A stretch of DNA of 38,032 nucleotides from Bacteroidales bacterium (GTDB taxonomy: Bacteria; Bacteroidota; Bacteroidia; Bacteroidales; Muribaculaceae): assembly GCA_900768685.1 (NCBI GenBank), contig CAAGDX010000017.1, positions 1 through 38,032 of the forward strand, given 5' to 3'. Each line of letters begins with the position of its first letter. Position 1 is the stretch's first letter. This document shows positions 25,244-33,187 of the stretch, one piece after another. The position numbers and the translations under genes were made by a program. Below the pieces are notes generated by a model. That model was not told the origin of the DNA. It saw only the letters and a list, made by a program, of their open reading frames with translations, and made no database searches.

Positions 25244-26937
25244 GAATTGTCTTCGCAAACAAGACTCGTGGCAATATTGTCTTCGTCGTATTGCTCAAAT
25301 AAATTCAAAAAGGTGAGTTGTTTATTGGCACTTTGTTTAGATAACGCTTTTTTATGATTATAGTCCACCACTATTTTCTTTAATTCCTCGTGATAGTAAT
25401 TCAAGTTTGTCGCTTTCGGCTCTTTTGCATATTTTTCTTTAAAAAAATCATCGAGAACAGCGATTACCTTTTTGCAAGAATTACCGGAATATAGCAGTTT
25501 ATCATAAGCATTAAGTATAAATAGTCGTTCTTCTTTGTTGAGTAATCTGAGGTCTAAAATTTTTCCTTTATTAAAATCATTTGGTTCAAATTTTACCAAT
25601 CCATTGGCATATTGCCTGGAATTGTCTAAAAAAATTTCTTTAGCAACGTTTGTGATAAGGTATGCGAACAAGATATCTGTGTCAATGCTGCTGATATTAT
25701 AAACACAGTGAAAAGTAGTAAGGTTATATGCACCTGCATAGTTTCTCACAAATTTCAGTCCTGTTCTGTTAAATACAGACACCCAAATAGGAGAAGGGGC
25801 TCTATTTTCAAGAGCATACCAGGGATTTCTGTTGGCAGTTAGGTACTTTTTGTTTATACCTTTTTGTTCTCCTTCTTTTATGTAGTTTAATACTTGTTGA
25901 TCGTGAGTATTTATGCAGCCATTGAAAAGATAAACGAATTTGTCCTTTTGTGAAAGATTGTCCCAATCTTCTTCAGTAAATATAAGACTTTGAACATCTG
26001 ATGAATGACAAATACATTTGCGGAAACAATCTTTTGAGATGTTATAATCGTTGATTTTAGTTAGATTAAAAGTAAAATAGTTATTTGCTCCGGTAGCAAT
26101 GCCTCTGGATACTTTGGCGATAGTAGAGAATGGAATGAGATTAGTGTAATTTTTGCTATTGCCTTCTTCATAATAAGATTTCCATTTTTCATTAGCATTA
26201 AGTTTTTTTGTGGGATACTCAATGTATGTGTCCAAACTTTGATTCAGCTCATTTATATCCTTTGCTAGGGAAAATTTCACAGTTGCATTATTCCCTTTTT
26301 CGCAGAGTAAAATGCAGGCGGTAGTAAGTATTTCATTGAAAGCACATTCTGTGAAATCTATAACAATTATGTGTTGCAGAGTATTACTTTTAATAAGATA
26401 TCTTTTTACCTCCACCCCATAGTCGGAATTAAGGAACTCTGAAGGAATGATGTAAGCCAATCTTCCTCCGTCTTTCAATTGATAGACGGATTTTAATAAA
26501 AACAGTGTATATAGGTTTGTAAAGCCATTTAACTTTGTTTTCAAATGGTAATTCACGTCGTTTATGTAAGTGGTATTGTCATAATCATGAAATTTAAGAT
26601 ATGGCGGGTTACAAACGATAGCATCATATTTTTGATTCCAACTGCTTGAAAAATAGTCTTCGTTGGAAAGATTGACTTTTGATGGACAATGAGGCAATGC
26701 ACTTGAGTATATTTCAGGGTCAATTTCATACGCATCAATTTGCAAGTCTGATAATTGAGCGAGAGTACGAGAAAAAATTCCCAAGCCATAAGCCGGCTCA
26801 AGAATGCAATTCTTTTGTTTGCCGTTTAACACCCATTTGCACATAAATTCCGCAATGCATTTAGGTGTAAAATATTGGGCATATTTTTTCCTATGCTCAA
26901 TAGGTGTTGCTGCTATATACTTTTCTTCAATAGTCAT
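25240..26937 (-). CDS. N6-adenine DNA methyltransferase of a type II restriction-modification system
   Basis: 565 residues in gamma-type order. Motif X is YAQYFTPKCIAEFM (19-32). The SAM-binding motif I is LEPAYGLGIF (46-55), the acidic motif II YEID (70-73) and the catalytic motif IV NPPY (110-113). A long C-terminal half (about 270-560) is the probable target-recognition domain (TaqI/Eco57I-like). It methylates adenine in the recognition site and protects host DNA from the nuclease encoded 3 bases upstream in the same transcript. The region is clearly more AT-rich and uses different codons from the neighbours, which suggests horizontal acquisition. The site specificity cannot be read from sequence. 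Confidence 0.9.
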   Translation of the reverse strand: MTIEEKYIAATPIEHRKKYAQYFTPKCIAEFMCKWVLNGKQKNCILEPAYGLGIFSRTLAQLSDLQIDAYEIDPEIYSSALPHCPSKVNLSNEDYFSSSWNQKYDAIVCNPPYLKFHDYDNTTYINDVNYHLKTKLNGFTNLYTLFLLKSVYQLKDGGRLAYIIPSEFLNSDYGVEVKRYLIKSNTLQHIIVIDFTECAFNEILTTACILLCEKGNNATVKFSLAKDINELNQSLDTYIEYPTKKLNANEKWKSYYEEGNSKNYTNLIPFSTIAKVSRGIATGANNYFTFNLTKINDYNISKDCFRKCICHSSDVQSLIFTEEDWDNLSQKDKFVYLFNGCINTHDQQVLNYIKEGEQKGINKKYLTANRNPWYALENRAPSPIWVSVFNRTGLKFVRNYAGAYNLTTFHCVYNISSIDTDILFAYLITNVAKEIFLDNSRQYANGLVKFEPNDFNKGKILDLRLLNKEERLFILNAYDKLLYSGNSCKKVIAVLDDFFKEKYAKEPKATNLNYYHEELKKIVVDYNHKKALSKQSANKQLTFLNLFEQYDEDNIATSLVCEDNS

Positions 26938-26940
26938 TGA

Positions 26941-28032
26941 TTATAGTTCTATACCAAATAATACCTCAAAATTTTCAGTATCAATACATGCTTGACCACC
27001 ATCAAATTTTACATAGAAAAGCAATCTCCCTTTGTTGAGTTCTTTTCTTACGCTGTAATGAATTGGCTCCGTTACGGTTTCAGCCAAGCAAATCCCGTTT
27101 TGAGAAGGAATTTTTATTGTGGTTTTGTTTTGATTTTTAGTGTCTTGCTCTATAAAATATTTTTCGTCTTCCAAATCCGGATTTGAAATATACTCCAATA
27201 TTTGCTGAAATGATATTCCATAAACCTTATCAAAGAAAACTTGCACATAAAAATGAGGAACGTTGTAAGTCTGAATCCATTTGTTGACTACTTTTAAGTC
27301 TTCAACTTTTGGAGTTATACATAAAGAATTTCTTTTTTGAATAATTTTGAGGCAATCTTTTAAGTCTGATAGATATTTTGTCAGATTCTGAAGTCTGGGT
27401 GATGATTTCCAAGTGGGTTTGCGATAATCAACACTCCTGACGGATACTTTATCAAGCTGTTGCAAAATAGTAATCAATTCAGGTCGCTTTTGTCTTAATA
27501 AATCTGAATAGTCGCTCAGAATCGTGTCTCTTAAAGACAATGCTTTTTGAGTGCTGTCAGTTATAATCTTATTAGTTTCTTCTGTGTATTTGTTAATGAG
27601 AAATGCACTTGAACGAACTTCGATGCCTGCAATAGCCTTTATTACATAATTTTCTATATCGCTACTATGCAAAGAACTGATGTCGTAACCATATTCGGGT
27701 TTAAAATCCTCTTTTCTAAATAGCAGCAAGTCCGGTCGTTTGCCAATAGAATCCAATTCTGTTTGGTAATTATTGAAGAATTGTTCAAAACCGTCTTCAC
27801 CGGCAACTAAATTATCGGATTTTCCATAGCGGACTGCCACAACATTTTCAGAGTTTTGATTGATGGCACGAAATATAACATCTTCTGCCCAGTCTCCTTG
27901 TTGTTTATTGGTGATAAATTCAGATGAGGCTTGGGTCGGCATTGATGCTTCGCTTCGCGGCTCTGAAAAATCAATTAGGCCTGAGTGTATGTTACTGCAA
28001 ATATTATTTATTTGTTCTTTATATGATGTCAT
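26941..28032 (-). CDS. Type II restriction endonuclease, tentatively AccI-like
   Basis: 363 residues from ATG 28032. The frame is open to an ATG at 28104, but that lies upstream of the predicted promoter (28062-28069), so the shorter start is preferred. A PD-(D/E)xK-like arrangement is visible: KRPDLLLF (98-105, D101) and GIEVRSSAFL (136-145, E138 with Arg where Lys is usual), preceded by QQGDWAED (44-51). The directly following adenine methylase makes a restriction role nearly certain. The family resemblance to AccI-type enzymes (PF09545) is from memory and unverified. It is placed first in the operon, before the methylase. AT-rich like its partner. Confidence 0.72.
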   Translation of the reverse strand: MTSYKEQINNICSNIHSGLIDFSEPRSEASMPTQASSEFITNKQQGDWAEDVIFRAINQNSENVVAVRYGKSDNLVAGEDGFEQFFNNYQTELDSIGKRPDLLLFRKEDFKPEYGYDISSLHSSDIENYVIKAIAGIEVRSSAFLINKYTEETNKIITDSTQKALSLRDTILSDYSDLLRQKRPELITILQQLDKVSVRSVDYRKPTWKSSPRLQNLTKYLSDLKDCLKIIQKRNSLCITPKVEDLKVVNKWIQTYNVPHFYVQVFFDKVYGISFQQILEYISNPDLEDEKYFIEQDTKNQNKTTIKIPSQNGICLAETVTEPIHYSVRKELNKGRLLFYVKFDGGQACIDTENFEVLFGIEL

Positions 28033-28061
28033 AGTTTGGTTTGGTGCGTATGTTATTATTG

Positions 28062-28069
28062 CAAAAATA
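28062..28069 (-). promoter_or_regulatory. Predicted -7 box for the restriction-modification operon (TATTTTTG)
   Basis: TATTTTTG on the - strand matches TAnnTTTG and lies 30 bases upstream of ATG 28032. The 12-mer TACAAAATTCAA overlaps it (28068-28079) and recurs at 28136-28147, in front of the divergent YihY promoter. Confidence 0.5.
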
Positions 28070-28177
28070 CAAAATTCAACCGATATATACGAATGTATTG
28101 TCAAAAAATTGTTTTCCGGGTTATTTACAAAGAACTACAAAATTCAAAATTTTGTCTGTGAGATGTCTATTTTTTAT

Positions 28178-28185
28178 TAACTTTG
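28178..28185 (+). promoter_or_regulatory. Predicted -7 box for the YihY-family gene (TAACTTTG)
   Basis: TAACTTTG matches the consensus and ends only 7 bases before the first ATG (28193). A TTTG at 28151-28154 is 23 bases upstream, slightly far for -33. The closeness suggests either a near-leaderless mRNA or use of the second ATG at 28205, which has GGAAAAG before it. Confidence 0.6.
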
Positions 28186-28192
28186 CAGACAA

Positions 28193-29548
28193 ATGGGAAA
28201 AGATATGAACGGCAAAGAAAATAAATCCTTTATTGCACGGCTGGTGAGTTGGGCTAAGGGTGTTGTTGACTACTGTATGGATGGGGTTTGGAGCGATACT
28301 CGCAGCGGATTTATGGTGAATGTGGTGAAAACCGTGAATCTCTCCGTGAAATCTTTTTTTAATGCGGATATTCAATCCACGGCTTGTGCTATGGCTTTCC
28401 GTACTCTTCTCGCCACAGTGCCGGCACTCGCACTGCTTTTTGCGATAGGTAGAGGCTTTGGTTTCGCATCGCTTATGCAGACGTCGCTATTCAACTATTT
28501 TCCTGCTCAGCGTGAGGCAATAGAAAAAGGGCTGAAATTTGTGGATTCATACCTTTCCACGGCTTCCGAGGGACTTTTTGTGGGTATAGGTGTCATAATG
28601 CTCATTTGGACACTCATTTCACTGGTGAGTTCCGGTGAAAATGCTTTTAATAAAATATGGGGAGTGCGTCAGGGTCGCTCTTTCTGGCGTAAAATAACGG
28701 ATTATACTGCTATTTTCCTTATTTTGCCCGTTTTGATGATAAGTTTCACGGGTATTAACATTCTTATGTCCTCCACACTGAGGATGCTGCTGATATCTCC
28801 GGAATTTTCTCCGATTATCTCCTTTGTGCTGGATTCCGCAGGGTGGATACTTACCTGGCTGTTTTTCACCGGTGTGTATATGCTTGTGCCAAACACCAAG
28901 GTGCGTTTCCGCAATGCGTTTCTTGCCGGAGTGGTAGCGGGAACGGCGTTTAATATCTTGCAGTGGCTGTTTGTGGCAGGGCAGATGAACGTTGCCAAAT
29001 ACAATGCCATTTACGGTAGTTTCGCCTTTCTGCCGTTGCTGATGATATGGCTGCAATTTGTGTGGATAATCACACTTGCCGGAGCGGTGATATGCTATGC
29101 TTCTCAGAATATTTTCCGATTCTCGTTTTCTTCACATATCTCAAACATTTCACAAGACTATCGCTGCAAGGCGGAAGTGGCTGTGATGGCTGTGGTGATA
29201 AATAAATTCCGCAACCGCGAGACAGCACCGGATGCAAATAAGATTGCTTCCGAGTATGGTTTCCCAATCAGCCTTGCCGCAGGAATTTTGGAAGACTTGC
29301 TGGAAGCAGGATTTGTGACCAAAGTAATTGTAGATAATAGTGAACAAGAATTAGGCTTTAGACCAGATGTGGAAATTAATAAGTTGACAGTTAAGGAATT
29401 ACTCGCAAAATTGTCAAGCCGAGGTGCTTCAGACTTCATTCCGAACTTTGACGAACATTTCGGTGAAATTGCTGCAGCCGTGGATAAGATTAAAGATGTT
29501 CAAGACTTGAAAGAAGACTCTATGATAGCGGAACTTAAAATAAAATAA
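28193..29548 (+). CDS. YihY/BrkB-family inner-membrane protein
   Basis: 451 residues (447 from ATG 28205). The N-terminal part has the YihY family signature around SFFNADIQSTACAMAFRTLL, followed by about six hydrophobic helices between residues 60 and 300 (for example LFVGIGVIMLIWTLISLVS and FFTGVYMLVPNTKVRF). The C-terminal 110 residues form a soluble domain with a winged-helix look (ANKIASEYGFPISLAAGILEDL), as in many Bacteroidota members. Family function is unsettled despite older names (BrkB, RNase BN). Monocistronic or cotranscribed with ridA 33 bases later. Confidence 0.88.
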   Translation: MGKDMNGKENKSFIARLVSWAKGVVDYCMDGVWSDTRSGFMVNVVKTVNLSVKSFFNADIQSTACAMAFRTLLATVPALALLFAIGRGFGFASLMQTSLFNYFPAQREAIEKGLKFVDSYLSTASEGLFVGIGVIMLIWTLISLVSSGENAFNKIWGVRQGRSFWRKITDYTAIFLILPVLMISFTGINILMSSTLRMLLISPEFSPIISFVLDSAGWILTWLFFTGVYMLVPNTKVRFRNAFLAGVVAGTAFNILQWLFVAGQMNVAKYNAIYGSFAFLPLLMIWLQFVWIITLAGAVICYASQNIFRFSFSSHISNISQDYRCKAEVAVMAVVINKFRNRETAPDANKIASEYGFPISLAAGILEDLLEAGFVTKVIVDNSEQELGFRPDVEINKLTVKELLAKLSSRGASDFIPNFDEHFGEIAAAVDKIKDVQDLKEDSMIAELKIK

Positions 29549-29581
29549 TATATATTAACGTCTAAATTTTTATACATAATC

Positions 29582-29956
29582 ATGAAAAAGGCAATAGCTA
29601 CAACAAAGGCACCTGGTGCAATAGGTCCTTACAGCCAAGCAATTGATGCAGGTGCATTCATTTTTATTTCCGGTCAGATTCCCGTAAACCCGGAAACAGG
29701 AAATATTCCGGAAGGAATCACTGCTCAAACAGCACAGTCTATCTCAAACATCAAGGCTATTCTTGCAGAAGCAGGCTTGAGCGTAGATAACGTGGTGAAA
29801 ACCACTGTATTCCTCGCAGATATGGGCGATTTTGCTGCCATGAATGCCGTTTATGCAGAAAACTTCACTGCACCTTTCCCTGCACGCTCTGCCGTTGCTG
29901 TGAAAGAACTTCCAAAGCAAGTGCTTGTGGAAATTGAGGTGATTGCAGCAAAATAA
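29582..29956 (+). CDS. ridA: RidA-family enamine/imine deaminase
   Basis: 124 residues, the usual RidA size. The family pattern is complete: APGAIGPYSQAI, FISGQIPVNPETG, VVKTTVFLADMGDF and PFPARSAVAV with the substrate-binding R102, and the C-terminal VEIEVIA. RidA hydrolyses reactive 2-aminoacrylate and 2-iminobutanoate released by PLP enzymes such as threonine dehydratase, which is also encoded in this window. Cytoplasmic homotrimer by family. Followed by a terminator within a small inverted-repeat element. Confidence 0.95.
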   Translation: MKKAIATTKAPGAIGPYSQAIDAGAFIFISGQIPVNPETGNIPEGITAQTAQSISNIKAILAEAGLSVDNVVKTTVFLADMGDFAAMNAVYAENFTAPFPARSAVAVKELPKQVLVEIEVIAAK

Positions 29957-29970
29957 AGGATAATTCATTA

Positions 29971-30026
29971 GAGCCTGTTCCATAATTTCTTTTGGGGCAG
30001 GCTCTTAATTATTATGAAACAGGCTC
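29971..30026. repeat. 56-nt element with 16-bp terminal inverted repeats; also the ridA terminator
   Basis: GAGCCTGTTCCATAAT (29971-29986) is matched by the inverted ATTATGAAACAGGCTC (30011-30026) with one difference. Inside, GAGCCTG (29971-29977) also pairs with CAGGCTC (29998-30004), followed by TTAATTATT, giving a terminator-like hairpin 14 bases after the ridA stop. The same 15-mer GAGCCTGTTTCATAA recurs at 37915-37929. No target duplication is visible around the element. Confidence 0.55.
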
Positions 30027-30064
30027 AAATAATTAATAAATTAGTTACTTTATTTTTTAATTAT

Positions 30065-30095
30065 TTTGCTGTTTTTTTCATTTTCACTAATTTTG
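30065..30095 (+). promoter_or_regulatory. Predicted promoter of the yqeY gene
   Basis: TTTG (30065-30068), 19-base spacer, TAATTTTG (30088-30095): a complete match to the Bacteroidota -33/-7 layout. It lies 19 bases before ATG 30114 and excludes the TTG at 30066 as a start codon. Confidence 0.7.
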
Positions 30096-30113
30096 CAAAA
30101 AATTAGAATGACA

Positions 30114-30563
30114 ATGAACCTATTTGACAAAATTTCCGCCGATATCATGGCGGCTATGAAGGCAAGAGACCGCGTTCGCCTGGAGGCTTTACGCGGTGTG
30201 AAGAAGGAATTTATCGAGGCTAAAACCGCTGAAGGCGCTCATGGCGAACTCAGTGATGATGCTGCGATGAAAATCCTCGTTAAAATGGTAAAGCAACGCA
30301 AAGAAAGTGCTCTCATCTATCAGCAGAATAATCGCAACGAACTTGCAGAAAGTGAACTTGCAGAGGCTGCCGTGATTGAGGAATATCTTCCTAAACAACT
30401 TACAGAAGAGGAACTTACTGCCGAACTGAAGAAAATCATCGAGCAGGTTGGAGCCACTTCCGCTAAGGAAATGGGTAAGGTGATGGGCGTGGCTTCCAAG
30501 GCTCTCGCAGGCAGAGCCGACGGACGTGCTATTTCCGCTAAGGTAAAAGAACTCCTTTCATAA
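30114..30563 (+). CDS. GatB/YqeY domain-containing protein
   Basis: 149 residues from ATG 30114 (MNLFDKISADIMAAMKARDR). An in-frame ATG at 30108 is possible, while more upstream codons lie inside the promoter. The all-helical YqeY domain has LEALRGVKKEFIEAKTAEG, ILVKMVKQRKESALIYQQ, EEYLPKQLTEEELTAELKKI and KEMGKVMGVASKALAGRADG. It is homologous to the C-terminal tRNA-binding tail of the GatB amidotransferase subunit, but occurs as a stand-alone protein whose exact role is unproven. In many bacteria it lies among translation genes; serS follows here. Confidence 0.92.
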   Translation: MNLFDKISADIMAAMKARDRVRLEALRGVKKEFIEAKTAEGAHGELSDDAAMKILVKMVKQRKESALIYQQNNRNELAESELAEAAVIEEYLPKQLTEEELTAELKKIIEQVGATSAKEMGKVMGVASKALAGRADGRAISAKVKELLS

Positions 30564-30576
30564 TAAACATCTTTTT

Positions 30577-30633
30577 TCCGCAAAAAAAGTGCGTCAAAGT
30601 GGACAGCAAATGTCTGTCACTCGCTTTTGCGGA
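30577..30633 (+). terminator. Hairpin between yqeY and serS
   Basis: TCCGCAAAA (30577-30585) pairs exactly with TTTTGCGGA (30625-30633), with inner pairing possible between GACA (30602-30605) and TGTC (30611-30614). There is no T-run on the 3' side. It may end the yqeY mRNA or form a structured serS leader, since it finishes 37 bases before the serS ATG. Confidence 0.45.
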
Positions 30634-30669
30634 GCTTGATATATAGATAATTCTTTAATAATCAATAAA

Positions 30670-31941
30670 ATGCTTACACTGCAACAAATCAAAGAAGACC
30701 CCGAGTTGATTATCCGCCGACTCGCTGTCAAAGGTTTTGAAGGCGAAGAACCAATCAAGGCTATTCTTGAACTTGACGATAAACGCCGTCAAATGCAGCT
30801 CAACAACGATAATATCGCCGCTGAACTCAATAAGGCTGCCGCTCAAATCGGTGCCCTGATGAAACAAGGTAAAAAAGAAGAAGCTGAGCAGGCTAAGGCT
30901 CGTGTAGCCGAGCTTAAAGCTGAGCAAAAAGGCTTTGCCGACAAACTTGCCGATGCTGAAGCTCAAATCCGCGAAATCCTCCTTTCCGTGCCTAATATCC
31001 CATGTGCTATGGTGCCGGAAGGCAAAACTGCAGAGGATAACGTGGTGGAAAAAACAGGTGGTCCGCAGCCGAACCTCCCGGAAGATGCTCTTCCTCACTG
31101 GGATCTCTGCAAAAAATACGATATCATTGATTTTGACCTCGGTGTGAAAATCACAGGTGCCGGTTTCCCGGTTTATAAAGGTAAAGGTGCAAGACTCCAG
31201 CGTGCTCTCATCCAGTTCTTCCTTGACGAAGCCGGAAAAGCAGGCTATCTTGAAATTCAGCCGCCATACGTGGTAAACGAGGCTTCCGGTTATGGCACAG
31301 GACAACTTCCGGACAAAGAAGGACAAATGTATTTTGCAAATGCAGATGGTCTTTACCTCATCCCGACAGCGGAAGTGCCTGTAACAAATATCTATCGTGA
31401 CGTGATTCTCACTCAAGACCAACTTCCTATTAAAAACTGTGCATATTCCGCATGTTTCCGTCGTGAAGCAGGAAGCTATGGCAAAGACGTGCGCGGACTT
31501 AACCGTCTGCACCAGTTTGACAAGGTGGAAATTGTACGTATTGAAAAACCGGAAAATTCATACGCTGCTCTTGAGGAAATGAAGGACCATGTTCAGGGTT
31601 TGCTTGAAAAACTTGGCTTACCATGGCACATTCTCCGTCTTTGCGGTGGTGATATGAGTTTCACTTCTGCCATTACGTTTGACTTTGAGGTGTTCTCTGC
31701 AGCACAAAAACGCTGGCTTGAAGTTTCTTCCGTATCAAACTTTGAAACATACCAGGCAAACCGCCTTAAATGCCGTTATCGTGGTGATGACAAGAAAACT
31801 CATTTGTGCCACACTCTTAACGGTAGTGCTCTTGCTCTTCCGCGTATTATGGCTGCACTCCTGGAAAACAACCAGACTCCCGAAGGAATTGTTGTTCCGG
31901 AATGTCTCCGCAAATACACCGGATTTGATATTATTGACTGA
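30670..31941 (+). CDS. serS: Serine--tRNA ligase
   Basis: 423 residues, full length. The N-terminal coiled-coil arm (about residues 25-110, rich in Lys/Glu/Ala) grips the long variable arm of tRNA-Ser. The class II core has motif 2 (ACFRREAGSYGKDVRGLNR) and motif 3 (LNGSALALPRIMAALLENNQ), and ends VVPECLRKYTGFD. It attaches serine to tRNA-Ser (and to tRNA-Sec where present) in the cytoplasm. It starts with its own spacer after yqeY and is followed by a shared terminator. Confidence 0.97.
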   Translation: MLTLQQIKEDPELIIRRLAVKGFEGEEPIKAILELDDKRRQMQLNNDNIAAELNKAAAQIGALMKQGKKEEAEQAKARVAELKAEQKGFADKLADAEAQIREILLSVPNIPCAMVPEGKTAEDNVVEKTGGPQPNLPEDALPHWDLCKKYDIIDFDLGVKITGAGFPVYKGKGARLQRALIQFFLDEAGKAGYLEIQPPYVVNEASGYGTGQLPDKEGQMYFANADGLYLIPTAEVPVTNIYRDVILTQDQLPIKNCAYSACFRREAGSYGKDVRGLNRLHQFDKVEIVRIEKPENSYAALEEMKDHVQGLLEKLGLPWHILRLCGGDMSFTSAITFDFEVFSAAQKRWLEVSSVSNFETYQANRLKCRYRGDDKKTHLCHTLNGSALALPRIMAALLENNQTPEGIVVPECLRKYTGFDIID

Positions 31942-31961
31942 TTCTAAAGTCTATATGATAG

Positions 31962-31997
31962 AAAATGGCGAAGTCAAATACGATTTCGCCATTTTTT
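31962..31997. terminator. Bidirectional terminator between serS and the receptor gene
   Basis: AAAATGGCGAA (31962-31972) pairs perfectly with TTCGCCATTTT (31985-31995), flanked by A and T tracts on both sides (T6 at 31992-31997). It begins 21 bases after the serS stop and 19 bases past the convergent receptor stop at 32016, so it can serve both. Confidence 0.8.
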
Positions 31998-32015
31998 GTT
32001 GTGAACTGTTTTCTA

Positions 32016-33187
32016 TTACTTCAAGATACCGGAAGTTACATCGGCACCTTGATATGATGCTTCATTTCCTCTCTCGATTTTCTTGCCGAAAGCAAAAGTA
32101 TATGTGACGGAGATATGTGCGAGTTCTCTGCCCTTAAATAAATAAGACGTTTTGTCGTAGTATTGGCTATGCATTTTTTTTGTTCCGTTTTGTGATTTGT
32201 AGTTAAAGAAATTTTGGGCAAAAAGGCGGCAATTAAAGTTCTTATGGCTCCAACCTATAGTTAAGGAGTATAAAGACTTTTCTCTTAGCCAATCGCCTAC
32301 CATACACCCGTCGGCATAAGCGGGACTTTCGTAAAACATTCCGCCAAAATAAAAATCATTTAGGTAATACCATGCATTAAGTATAATCCCAATGTCTGTT
32401 TTTGTCCAGTTGTACGGGTCACCGTTATGTGCTTGATAAACATTAAATCGTGCGGATAATTGCAGTTTGCCGTCAAGTTGGCGAGTGGTGCCGCTAATAC
32501 CGTATTCCCACTGTGCGTATGAGCCACCGGGTTGTTTAATTCGGCGGAGGACACCTTTGCTGTTTGCTACATAGTCGTAAACATATCTGTTGTTCACAAT
32601 CCATGTAGAACCGAAAACGGAGAAATTCCATTTTTTGTTAGGAATATAAGTGTAACTGCCATCTAACAGGTAATAGTTGTAAGGCTTCACATTAGGGTTA
32701 CCCGTATATGCAAGCAGAGGATTGTCTTGAACAATGCTTGCACTGCGATAGCCGGATGCAGGAATGGATTTTTTGTATATTCCGCTGAAATAAAACGAGT
32801 TTTTTCTGTTTACGGTGTACTGCACGGAAGTTTCTGCACTTGGAGAAGTGCTACTTTCGTATTCACCGCAGTAAGAAGATTTGTCCCACTGAAGTCCACC
32901 GGAAAGTGATAGTGAAATTTTGTCGTTTGTAAAGCCGTATTTAATGCTTGGGCTTAGGCGATAATTTCGTGAAATATCGGAAAGAGTAGAGCTGCCGGAA
33001 TAGTATGTCTTGTTTTGCAGGAACATTGCAGGACAAAGAAATCCGAGTTTGTTGCCATTGGGAAAGGTGTGCTGATAAGCCGGTTCAATAGTTGCTTGGT
33101 GTGAATCGTCTTTAGCACCGTTCTGTATCAGTGCCTGTGTTTTTTCGCTGTAAGTGGAGAATTGGTTTGTGTGAGAGTAGGCATAAT
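32016..33187 (-). pseudogene. TonB-type OM receptor, C-terminal beta-barrel part (out of frame with its N-terminus)
   Basis: This is the second half of the receptor encoded by the preceding fragment (34546-33128). The frame is open from 33209, and real homology-like sequence begins at 33187 directly after a CCCC tract (PHYAYSHTNQFSTYSEKTQ). It continues through about 390 residues of beta-barrel strands, with many Tyr, Asn and Ser pairs (SLTIGWSHKNFNCRLFAQNF), to a terminal strand HISVTYTFAFGKK plus a short tail. A free-standing ATG exists at 33026, but the segment has no signal peptide. It would encode only a barrel fragment unless frameshifting joins it to the N-terminal part. The barrel type resembles the outer-membrane beta-barrel family PF14905. 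Confidence 0.8.

Noticed and set aside
30655..31512. - strand open frame of 285 codons opposite serS
   Set aside because: Antisense of serS; no recognisable domain.
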